Positions 51,598 to 58,941 of a stretch of DNA of 64,000 nt are shown piece by piece (within the stretch, counting starts at the first letter, position 1; every line of letters starts with the position of its first letter). The DNA lies in assembly GCA_030145245.1 (NCBI GenBank), contig JAQYWC010000052.1, forward strand, positions 62,001 through 126,000, given 5' to 3'. Source of the DNA: Desulfobacterium sp. Lineage in GTDB: Bacteria > Desulfobacterota > Desulfobacteria > Desulfobacterales > Desulfobacteraceae. Made by a program: the position numbers and the translations under genes. The notes below the pieces were generated by a model. The model was not told the origin of the DNA. It was given only the letters and a program-made list of their open reading frames with translations, and did not search any database.

Positions 51598-51951
51598 TTA
51601 TCGTCTGCTGTCAAGGCCTGTAAGTTCATGTTTGTAGAGTCGTCCGCTGGAGACAAACATGGATAGGGATGTCGTGAGAAGGGGAAGGTTTTCTTCCCTT
51701 GCAAGGTCGATCACCTCTTTTGGGGGGACCTTGCCTCTGATGAGAATGATGGCGCTGACCCCTGCAATGGAAGCGGTTCTCACCACCTGCTGGGTCGCAA
51801 GACCGGTCAGGATGAGGGATCCTTCTGAGTCTGCGGCAAGAATGTCGCTCATGAGGTCGCTTGCGCCGACCCTGGTCACCTCTTTGAGTGCGAACTCTTC
51901 GCCAGCAAGGAATCTGGCATCGAGTATCATGGCAATTTCAGTGAGTTGCAT
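51598..51951 (-). CDS. DRTGG-type regulatory domain protein
   Basis: A 117-residue single-domain protein starting MQLTEIAMILDARFLAG. VGASDLMSDILAAD and LILTGLATQQVVRTASIAGV give the DRTGG-like fold, as in the gene at 49506-49841 but clearly diverged. First gene of the module, with a divergent promoter region of about 320 bp upstream. It may bind a nucleotide or metabolite and report to the RsbW-like protein. Confidence 0.75.
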   Translation of the reverse strand: MQLTEIAMILDARFLAGEEFALKEVTRVGASDLMSDILAADSEGSLILTGLATQQVVRTASIAGVSAIILIRGKVPPKEVIDLAREENLPLLTTSLSMFVSSGRLYKHELTGLDSRR

Positions 51952-52018
51952 ACCTCAATTTTTAAGGTATCAATGGCGTCAAGTCAATGAAAAAATCGGA
52001 TCCCCCGAAAGAAGGAAA

Positions 52019-52057
52019 ATTCCCTGGCAGCCAGGGGAACCCGGATGGCCGGGTTTT
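52019..52057 (+). terminator. Paired hairpins followed by a T-run in the divergent region
   Basis: TTCCCTGGCAGCCAGGGGAA folds on itself, and AACCCGG-AT-GGCCGGGTTTTT follows immediately. This looks like a plus-strand intrinsic terminator, yet no plus-strand gene precedes it. It could end a short untranslated RNA starting in the 51952-52010 stretch, or be an attenuator for the gene at 52275. Confidence 0.4.
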
Positions 52058-52164
52058 TGTCCATGTACGGTTAGAACTGGTATTTGACCATGGTATCGGT
52101 TATAATTCCGGGCTTTACAGCCAGGGCCAACGGGGCCCGAACCATAAGATTCAATGACCGTGCT

Positions 52165-52244
52165 ATGGATGTTTGCACTCGAATTGATGCCTGCTACCTA
52201 TTATATATGAAATGGGCGCTATTCACATGCGAGGAGCTATAACA
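52165..52244 (+). promoter_or_regulatory. Copy A of a conserved leader element
   Basis: An 80-nt element ending 30 nt before the mannosyltransferase-like start. It aligns with the element upstream of cooC (63516-63596, minus): by hand 27 of 36 and 24 of 29 positions match in two blocks with a one-base gap between them. It can fold around GAATTGATGCC and GGGCGCTATTC. The 3' end GGAGCTATAA is shared by the copies. Confidence 0.55.
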
Positions 52245-52274
52245 GGGGCACCAACAGGCAAGGTGTGGTTTAAA

Positions 52275-53414
52275 TTGAAATTCCTATTTATAGAGTCGTT
52301 TTTTGGCGGATCCCACAGGGACTTTGCCCTGGGCTTGACCAACAGTTCAAGACATGAGATCGAGCTTGTCACCCTTCCGGCCCAATACTGGCGATGGCGG
52401 ATGCGGGGGGCGGCCATGCTGTTTCTCAAAATGGCAGGCAACCTCTCCCAATATGACGGCATTATCGCAACCGACATGATGAACCTGAGCGATTTCATGG
52501 CCATGGCAGGGCCGGATCTGCCCCCGGTGCTTGTCTATTTCCATGAAAACCAGTTGTGTTATCCTGCCAATCCCGAGGGGGCCAATCCCGGGGGGGGCAT
52601 GGAGCAATACGGGTTTATCAACATGACCACGGCCCTTTCCGCCGACCAGGTGGTTTTTAATTCAAGGTTTCAGATGGAGGGATTCCTGTCCGGGGTGGAC
52701 CGGCTGATATCAACCATGCCCGATCTCAATCCGTCGTGGGTGGGCAAGACGATCCGGTCCAAATCCGAGGTGATCTATCCGGGATGCCGTTTTCCAGCCA
52801 TTGCTTCAGAAATTAGGAAACAGGACGGTCTTGCACCGCTTATCGTCTGGAATCACAGGTGGGAGTACGATAAACAGCCCGATCGCTTCTTCCGGGCGCT
52901 GGAAAAGATTAAAGAGCGGGGCATCCCCTTTCGCCTGGCCCTCCTGGGTGAGGGCGTATCAAGGGTGCCAAAGGCTTTTCTGGCGGCCCGGGAGACGTTC
53001 AGGGAGGAGATTGAGGTGTTCGGCTATGCACCGTCAAGGGAGGAATATTACGATTGGTTGAGAAAGGGGGATATCGTTGTGAGCACGGCCATCCAGGAAA
53101 ATTTCGGCATCTCCGTTGTTGAGGCGGTCCGCATGGGCTGCATTCCCCTGTTGCCGGACAGGCTTGCCTACCCCGAGGTGATGCCTGAAGAACACCATGG
53201 CCGGATTCTCTACCGGGATCAGAAGGATCTGGTGGATAAACTGGCAGACCTGCTGCTGCACTGTGGGCGCTATGCAGGGGTAGCCGGAACCCTGTCCCAG
53301 GCCATGGAATGCTACTCCTGGGATCGGGCGGTGGAGCAGTATGACCGTAAACTCGACCGATTGGTCGCTGACGGCCGAACCGCCATGGGGCAAAAGTTTT
53401 TAAAGGAAGATTGA
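52275..53414 (+). CDS. tRNA-queuosine alpha-mannosyltransferase-like glycosyltransferase (DUF3524/GTDC1 family)
   Basis: A GT4-type glycosyltransferase of 379 residues. The family start FIESFFGGSHRDFA (DUF3524), the middle VYFHENQLCYP and a C-terminal GT-B half (WNHRWEYDKQPDRFF, VSTAIQENFGISVVEA with the nucleotide-sugar Glu) match GTDC1-like enzymes, whose animal member mannosylates queuosine in tRNA-Asp. The frame is open to ATG 52212; TTG 52275 is preferred because AAGGTG sits 9 nt before it and the conserved region begins there. No queuosine genes are adjacent. Confidence 0.82.
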   Translation: MKFLFIESFFGGSHRDFALGLTNSSRHEIELVTLPAQYWRWRMRGAAMLFLKMAGNLSQYDGIIATDMMNLSDFMAMAGPDLPPVLVYFHENQLCYPANPEGANPGGGMEQYGFINMTTALSADQVVFNSRFQMEGFLSGVDRLISTMPDLNPSWVGKTIRSKSEVIYPGCRFPAIASEIRKQDGLAPLIVWNHRWEYDKQPDRFFRALEKIKERGIPFRLALLGEGVSRVPKAFLAARETFREEIEVFGYAPSREEYYDWLRKGDIVVSTAIQENFGISVVEAVRMGCIPLLPDRLAYPEVMPEEHHGRILYRDQKDLVDKLADLLLHCGRYAGVAGTLSQAMECYSWDRAVEQYDRKLDRLVADGRTAMGQKFLKED

Positions 53415-53438
53415 CAATTTGTGGCGGCTGTGAATAAT
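53411..53438 (+). promoter_or_regulatory. Sigma-70-type promoter for the hndA/hndC-like pair
   Basis: TTGACA (53411-53416) with a 16-nt spacer and AATAAT (53433-53438) lies 73 nt before the NuoE-like start and overlaps the previous stop codon. Confidence 0.55.
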
Positions 53439-53511
53439 GGGTAACTCAGCAAGAAGTTCAATTTTAACCAATATAAGAACAGTTAAGGCACGGCGTTAGC
53501 TTGGGGGCATT

Positions 53512-54006
53512 ATGAAAACGAACACTCATCCCCATCATCCCGACGTTACAGGGGAGATGTGGACCCGCATGGACGAGATTATCGCAAACGGCAAGGGCAA
53601 ACCTGGTTCTTTGATTACGGTCCTTCGTGAATGCCAGGAGGTGGTTGGATATCTTCCCAGCGAACTTCTCAACCATATTGCCAACGGACTTGTGCTTCCC
53701 ATAAGCCAGGTTTTTGGTGTGGCAACTTTTTATTCTTTTTTCTCCCTCACGCCAAAGGGGAGGCACATCGTCCGGGTCTGCACGGGAACGGCCTGTTATG
53801 TCAAGGGCATCAAGGAAGCCATGGGACGTATCGCCACCAACTATGACCTCAAGGAGGGAGAGACCACCGAGGACAGGCGCTTCACCCTGGAGGGGGTTCG
53901 GTGTCTGGGTGCCTGCGGTCTTGCTCCTGTCATGATCGTTGACAAGGATATTTACGGTGATGTGACATCTAATAAGGTGATCAATATCCTCGAAAAATAC
54001 GAATAG
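53512..54006 (+). CDS. NuoE/HndA-like NADH dehydrogenase 2Fe-2S subunit
   Basis: A 164-residue thioredoxin-like protein. Its N-terminal helical part (IIANGKGKPGSLITVLRECQ) and 2Fe-2S ligands CTGTACYVKG and CLGACGLAPV match NuoE, HndA and HydC. It forms a pair with the NuoF-like gene 21 nt downstream. In anaerobes such pairs are the NAD(H)-handling arm of electron-bifurcating hydrogenases or formate dehydrogenases. The catalytic third subunit (HndD/HydA) is not next to it. Confidence 0.92.
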   Translation: MKTNTHPHHPDVTGEMWTRMDEIIANGKGKPGSLITVLRECQEVVGYLPSELLNHIANGLVLPISQVFGVATFYSFFSLTPKGRHIVRVCTGTACYVKGIKEAMGRIATNYDLKEGETTEDRRFTLEGVRCLGACGLAPVMIVDKDIYGDVTSNKVINILEKYE

Positions 54007-54027
54007 GGCACCACAAGGGAGAGAACC

Positions 54028-55815
54028 ATGAACAAAATCAGAATGCAACTCATGCTCTGCGGCGGCACCGGATGTGATTCAACCGGAAGTGAACGGGTAA
54101 GGGAAGCTCTCCTGCAGGAGATCCGGAAACAGGACCTGGCGGGAGAGGTGGAGATAGTGGTGACCGGATGTAACGGTTTTTGTGCTGTGGGGCCGGTTAT
54201 GGTGGTCCAGCCCGAGGGGATCTTCTACCAGAAGATCAAGCCCGAGGATGCAGCCGAGCTTGTGGAGGAGCACTTCCTCAAGGGCCGGCCGGTGAAACGC
54301 CTCTTTTACAAGGAACCGGGGTCAAAGGATATCATTCCCAAGATGGACGATATTCCTTTCTTTTCAAGCCAGATGTTCCGGGCCATGCGCAACAAGGGAC
54401 TCATCGATCCTGAGCTCATTGACGAGTATATTGCAAGGGACGGCTATTTTGCTGCGGCAAAGGCGTTGAACGAGATGACCCCGGACGGGATTGTCGACGA
54501 GATGCTGGCGTCCGGTCTCAGGGGCAGGGGAGGCGCAGGGTTTCCCGCCGGCATGAAGTGGAAATTTGCCAAACAGGCCCAGGGGGATATGAAATATGTG
54601 CTCTGCAACGCAGATGAAGGGGATCCCGGGGCCTTCATGGATCGAAGTATCCTGGAGTCAGACCCCCATGCTGTGCTGGAGGGGATGATCATTGCAGCCA
54701 GGGCCATTAATGCCCACAAGGGGTATATCTATTGCCGGAGCGAGTATCCCCTGGCTGTCAAGCGGCTGGACATCGCCATTACCCAGGCAAGGTCATACGG
54801 CCTTTTGGGCGAGGATATCCTAGGGTCGGGGTTTGATTTTGACATCGAGGTCTACCAGGGGGCTGGGGCCTTTGTGTGTGGTGAAGAGACCGCCCTCATG
54901 CGATCCATCGAGGGAAAGCGGGGCATGCCACGGCCACGGCCGCCTTTCCCCGCCCACAAAGGGTTGTGGGAGAAGCCCACCATCCTCAACAACGTGGAGA
55001 CCCTTGCCAATGTCCCTCAGATCATGCTCAAGGGGGGGGAGTGGTATGCAAGTGTAGGAACCGAAACCAGCAAGGGAACCAAGGTGTTTGCCCTGTCCGG
55101 TGATGTCAACAACATCGGGCTTGTGGAAATTCCCATGGGGACAAGCTTAAGAACCCTGGTCTATGACATCGGCGGCGGTGTTCCCAAGAAGCGCAAATTC
55201 AAGGCAGTCCAGCTGGGCGGTCCCTCGGGCGGCTGTGTACCCGAAGACTACCTCGACACCCCCATCGACTACGAGGCCATTGCCAAGGTGGGCGCTATCA
55301 TGGGGTCCGGCGGTGCCATTGTCATGGACAACAGAACCTGCATGGTGGACATGGCCCGGTATTTCATGGATTTTATCCAGGATGAATCCTGCGGTAAATG
55401 CACCCCCTGCCGGGAGGGAACCAAGCAGATGCTATTGATCCTGGAGAATATCTGCAAGGGTAAGGGCAGGCCCGGGGATATCGAACGCCTGGAAGACCTT
55501 GCCCATGTGGTGGGCCGGAGCAGCCTCTGCGGGCTTGGCCAGACTGCATCCAATCCGGTGTTGTCTACCCTTCGTTACTTCAGGGAGGAATATGAGGCCC
55601 ATATCTATAAAAAGGAGTGCCCGGCAAAGGTCTGCCCCGATCTGGTGCAGTTTGAGGTGGATCCTGATCTTTGCAAGCGGTGCGGACTTTGCTTCAAGGA
55701 TTGTCCTTCCGACGCCATCACCTGGAAGAAGAAAGAGGTGGCCGTCATTGACAAGGACAAGTGTGTCAAGTGCATGTCCTGCTATGACAGGTGTAAGTTT
55801 GATGCAATAATGTAG
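54028..55815 (+). CDS. NuoF/HndC-like NADH-binding flavoprotein with ferredoxin domains
   Basis: A 595-residue protein of HydB/HndC length. It has an N-terminal 2Fe-2S thioredoxin-like domain (LCGGTGCDSTG, TGCNGFC), then the NuoF core with NADH site GRGGAGFPAG near residue 170, FMN site YVLCNADEGDPG near 190 and 4Fe-4S site CGKCTPCREG near 455. Two C-terminal 4Fe-4S clusters follow (CKRCGLCFKDC, CVKCMSCYDRC). It oxidises or reduces NAD(H) and passes electrons to NuoE-type and ferredoxin partners. Last gene of its transcript; the repeat cluster immediately downstream can act as terminator. Confidence 0.94.
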   Translation: MNKIRMQLMLCGGTGCDSTGSERVREALLQEIRKQDLAGEVEIVVTGCNGFCAVGPVMVVQPEGIFYQKIKPEDAAELVEEHFLKGRPVKRLFYKEPGSKDIIPKMDDIPFFSSQMFRAMRNKGLIDPELIDEYIARDGYFAAAKALNEMTPDGIVDEMLASGLRGRGGAGFPAGMKWKFAKQAQGDMKYVLCNADEGDPGAFMDRSILESDPHAVLEGMIIAARAINAHKGYIYCRSEYPLAVKRLDIAITQARSYGLLGEDILGSGFDFDIEVYQGAGAFVCGEETALMRSIEGKRGMPRPRPPFPAHKGLWEKPTILNNVETLANVPQIMLKGGEWYASVGTETSKGTKVFALSGDVNNIGLVEIPMGTSLRTLVYDIGGGVPKKRKFKAVQLGGPSGGCVPEDYLDTPIDYEAIAKVGAIMGSGGAIVMDNRTCMVDMARYFMDFIQDESCGKCTPCREGTKQMLLILENICKGKGRPGDIERLEDLAHVVGRSSLCGLGQTASNPVLSTLRYFREEYEAHIYKKECPAKVCPDLVQFEVDPDLCKRCGLCFKDCPSDAITWKKKEVAVIDKDKCVKCMSCYDRCKFDAIM

Positions 55816-55823
55816 CACCCATT

Positions 55824-55994
55824 GGGGTCCGACTTAGCTTATTGCTTCGGCGGCAGCTTATCGTCGTATTCTTTCGGGGTCCGACTTAGCTTTAAACAGG
55901 TGGGGTCAGACTTAGCTTATTGCGCTTTTTTAAAAAAAGCGCAATAAGCTAAGTCTGACCCCTTTTTTTTCTGCAATAAGCTAAGTCTGACCCC
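55824..55994. repeat. Cluster of five palindromic repeat units
   Basis: Five units of the GGGGTCMGACTTAGCTTATT family: plus strand at 55824-55845, 55876-55892 (short) and 55902-55926; minus strand at 55938-55962 and 55973-55994. The third and fourth form a perfect palindrome with 30-bp arms (55902-55931 / 55933-55962). It fills the gap between convergent genes and, with T-runs on both sides, can terminate both transcripts. Confidence 0.92.
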
Positions 55995-55999
55995 TTTTG

Positions 56000-57844
56000 T
56001 TATAGGTTGTATTTTTTCATTTTGGTAAACAGGGTCTTTCGATGGATGCCAAGATCGGATGCGGTTTTGGATTTCTTCCACCTGTTACCCTCAAGGGCCC
56101 TGGAGATGATCTGTTTTTCAATATCATCCACCATGTCCGGCAGGGATCTCTCCGTGTTGTCCATGGCCATGTCGTTGGCTTTGATCCCATAGTTTTTTTG
56201 TGGGGTGGGGGTGACAACAAGGCTGTCTAAAAAGTTGCAATCATTTAACGTGACATAACGATCCAGGGCGTGGCGCAATTCCCGGACATTTCCGGGCCAG
56301 TCATAGTTATGGAAGACATCCATCACCTTTTTGTCCATGGGCGGGATGGCGATCTCCTTGCCATACTTGGACAGGAAATGTTCGATCAGGAGGGGGAGAT
56401 CCTCCTTGCGCTTTCGCAAGGGCGGAAGCTTGATGGGGATGATATTGACCCGGTAAAAGAAATCCTCCCGCATCAGTCCCTGGACTACAAGTTTTTTAAG
56501 GTCTTTGTTGGTGGCGGCCACGATGCGTAAATCCGGCTTTTTCAGCATGTTACCACCCACCGGGGTGAAGCCGCCGCCCTCAATGCTTCTGAGGAGTTTT
56601 ACCTGGAGGCTGAGCCCCAGGTCGCCGATTTCGTCCAGGAACAGGGTGCCTTTGTCTGCAATGTCCAGGAATCCGGCCTTGTTCCGGTCTGCTCCGGAAA
56701 AGGCCCCTTTTCTGTAGCCGAAAAATTCACTCTCGATGAGATTGTCATTGATGGCAGCGCAGTTCACAGGAACAAACCGGTGCTTTGACCGTGGGCTCAA
56801 TTTGTGGATGGCTTTGGCTACAAGCTCCTTACCTGTGCCGGATTCTCCGTAAAGGATCACATGGGCATTGCTGGAGGCGGCACGCAAAATCAACTCGTAG
56901 ACCTTTTGCATGGCGTCGCTTTTTCCGACTATCTCTCCGAACCGGTACCGCTCCTTCAGGGCAGAGCGCAGGATTTTGTTTTCGCTCTGATAGTAATTGG
57001 CGTTTTCCGTGATCTTCTCTTCCCGCTGTTTCCTCTCGGTGATGTCCACCATGATCACCTGCACACCGGAGATTTTGTTCATACGATTGTAAATGGGGGA
57101 CTGGGTTACGGAGTACCACCTGCCGTCCCTGGGACTCTTGTCTTCCCGTTTGGAGACATTTCCCTTTAAGACCGTGTTGAGCTGGCACCAGGGGCAGGGC
57201 GTCTCAAGGCCGTGGATCACCCGATGGCATTTATCGTTTACGCCATTGTATCCGATCCTGGTGGTCAGGGTGTTGTTCATGAACCCGATGGTGTGGTTTT
57301 CGGTGAGGGTGAAGATAAAACCTTCAAAGGTGCTGACGATGCTTTTCAGCAGGGATTCGCTTTTGCTGAGGTGTTCCTCTGCAACCTTTCTCAGGGTGAT
57401 GTCCATGAATGACGCAATGCTGATGCTGGTGCCGGGCATCATCCCCACCGTCATGTGGATATGTTTGATCTGTCCGGTCTTGTCAAAGATCCTGCACTCG
57501 TACTCGTCCGGAATCCGGGCTATTCCCTTGCGCCGACCGTAGTGGTACTCCTGCATTTTTTTATTGTCGTCGGGAATGACAAATTGGGACCAGTGCATGG
57601 TTCTTTCGATCTCCTCCTTGCTGAAGCCTGTTAACTGGGCAAAGTTTGCATTTGCAAAGAGGATGAGCATGTCCTGGTCAATGATGATGGTGCCGGTGCC
57701 GGTGTTTTCAAAAACGCTGTGGTACATATTCCGTTGACTCTGCAGCTCTTCTATTTTTTCCAGCAGGGCTTTTTCGCTGTTTGCATGGAAATTAGCATCG
57801 CGATACAGGGGTGATATTTCAATATCCATGCATTTCTCCGTCAA
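56000..57844 (-). CDS. Sigma-54-dependent PAS regulator (NtrC/Fis family)
   Basis: A 614-residue activator. Two PAS domains (about 30-150 and 160-275) are followed by a linker, an AAA+ domain (about 310-540) and a Fis-type HTH (ISRALEGNRWKKSKTASDLG, then HRKTLFTKMKKY). Walker A is GESGTGKE, and the sigma-54 contact loop is GAFSGA, a tolerated variant of GAFTGA. There is no receiver domain, so PAS-bound ligands or partners control it. It is last on the same strand as the butyrate-oxidation genes and probably activates them or a related operon. I found no -24/-12 promoter upstream of the CoA-transferase gene. Confidence 0.93.
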   Translation of the reverse strand: MTEKCMDIEISPLYRDANFHANSEKALLEKIEELQSQRNMYHSVFENTGTGTIIIDQDMLILFANANFAQLTGFSKEEIERTMHWSQFVIPDDNKKMQEYHYGRRKGIARIPDEYECRIFDKTGQIKHIHMTVGMMPGTSISIASFMDITLRKVAEEHLSKSESLLKSIVSTFEGFIFTLTENHTIGFMNNTLTTRIGYNGVNDKCHRVIHGLETPCPWCQLNTVLKGNVSKREDKSPRDGRWYSVTQSPIYNRMNKISGVQVIMVDITERKQREEKITENANYYQSENKILRSALKERYRFGEIVGKSDAMQKVYELILRAASSNAHVILYGESGTGKELVAKAIHKLSPRSKHRFVPVNCAAINDNLIESEFFGYRKGAFSGADRNKAGFLDIADKGTLFLDEIGDLGLSLQVKLLRSIEGGGFTPVGGNMLKKPDLRIVAATNKDLKKLVVQGLMREDFFYRVNIIPIKLPPLRKRKEDLPLLIEHFLSKYGKEIAIPPMDKKVMDVFHNYDWPGNVRELRHALDRYVTLNDCNFLDSLVVTPTPQKNYGIKANDMAMDNTERSLPDMVDDIEKQIISRALEGNRWKKSKTASDLGIHRKTLFTKMKKYNL

Positions 57845-57910
57845 TTGAAAGGTGTACTGTTTTCTGACCGGCCATCATAGTAACACAACCGGGTAAAAGA
57901 TCAAACCCAT

Positions 57911-57960
57911 AGCCCCTGGGCGGTCCGGCCCGACCGCCCAGGGGCTGGATCGGCCGGACC
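57911..57960. promoter_or_regulatory. Two mutually exclusive GC-rich stems
   Basis: AGCCCCTGGGCGGTC (57911-57925) pairs perfectly with GACCGCCCAGGGGCT (57932-57946). Its inner part, GGTCCGGCC (57922-57930), can instead pair with GGCCGGACC (57952-57960). It lies between hbd and the sigma-54 gene, 67 nt upstream of the latter, so it could be an attenuator or terminator. Confidence 0.5.
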
Positions 57961-57970
57961 GTTGACTTGT

Positions 57971-58020
57971 AAACGTTCGCAACCGAATGGATACCTGATT
58001 TACCGATGGAAGGAGCTATA
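57971..58020 (+). repeat. Shorter third copy of the leader element
   Basis: It begins AAACGTTCGCAACCGAATGG and ends AAGGAGCTATA, matching both ends of the element at 52165 and 63596, but the middle 30 nt are missing. No plus-strand gene follows. It lies just past the hbd stop. Confidence 0.45.
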
Positions 58021-58038
58021 GGTCTGTTTGGAGCCGGT

Positions 58039-58887
58039 TCAGCCGGTGTAGTCGTAAAACCCTTTTCCTGCCTTCCTGCCGAGCCATCCTGCCCTGACAC
58101 GGGTTCTGAGGGTGGGGTGGGCCCTGTATTTGGGATCCCCGAACTCCTGGTGGAGAACGTCCATGACCGCAAGACAGACATCCAGGCCGATCAGATCCCC
58201 CAGGGCCAGGGGGCCCAGGGGGTGGTTGGCGCCAAGCTTCATGGCGGTGTCGATCTCCTTTGCAGATGCAACGCCTTCGGAATAGATGGCCACGGCTTCG
58301 TTGATCATGGGAATCAGGATCCGGTTGACCACAAAGCCCGGGGCTTCGGCAACCTTGACCGGTGTCTTTCCAATTCTTTCCGACAGGCGTTTTACCCGGT
58401 CAAAGGTGGCGTCTGAGGTGGCAATGCCCTTGATGATCTCCACCAGCTTCATGACAGGGGCCGGGTTGAAAAAATGCATGCCGATGATCTGGTCCGGACG
58501 ACGGGTGGCAGCGGCCACCTCGGTGATGGACAGGGATGAGGTGTTGGTGGCCAGGATGGTTTCAGGCTTGCACAGTTGGTCCAGTTCACTGAAGATGTTT
58601 TTTTTTATGGCCATGTTCTCAACGGCCGCTTCTATCACAAGGTCGCAATCGGCGGCCATGGCCATGTCGGTGGTGCCGGTGACCCTTGAAAGGATATCCT
58701 CTTTTTCTGCCCGCTCAATTTTTCCTTTGGCTTCAAGCTTTTCCAGGTTGGCGGTGATGATGGCCATGCCCTTGGCCACAAGTTCGTCATTGATATCCCT
58801 GATCATGACCCTAAGGTTTGCGGATGCAATGGTTTGGGCGATGCCTGCACCCATGGTGCCTGCCCCGATCACATAGACTTTATCCAT
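58039..58887 (-). CDS. hbd: 3-hydroxybutyryl-CoA dehydrogenase
   Basis: A 282-residue enzyme of the L-3-hydroxyacyl-CoA dehydrogenase family, which uses NAD(P). The NAD loop is [13 protein letters not shown] at residues 5-17, with family motifs [25 protein letters not shown] containing the catalytic His, and PGFVVNRIL. It interconverts acetoacetyl-CoA and 3-hydroxybutyryl-CoA. It follows the acyl-CoA dehydrogenase gene by 54 nt. Crotonase and thiolase genes are not in the window and must be elsewhere. Confidence 0.95.
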   Translation of the reverse strand: MDKVYVIGAGTMGAGIAQTIASANLRVMIRDINDELVAKGMAIITANLEKLEAKGKIERAEKEDILSRVTGTTDMAMAADCDLVIEAAVENMAIKKNIFSELDQLCKPETILATNTSSLSITEVAAATRRPDQIIGMHFFNPAPVMKLVEIIKGIATSDATFDRVKRLSERIGKTPVKVAEAPGFVVNRILIPMINEAVAIYSEGVASAKEIDTAMKLGANHPLGPLALGDLIGLDVCLAVMDVLHQEFGDPKYRAHPTLRTRVRAGWLGRKAGKGFYDYTG

Positions 58888-58941
58888 TATATTTTCTCCG
58901 TGGTTGTCTCATTTCAATGGTTGTAAGTCGTTTCTTGCCTG

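Noticed and set aside
52165-52244. preQ1 riboswitch controlling the queuosine-related gene
   Set aside because: The sequence does not fit class I or II cores, and the same element precedes cooC, which is unrelated to queuosine.
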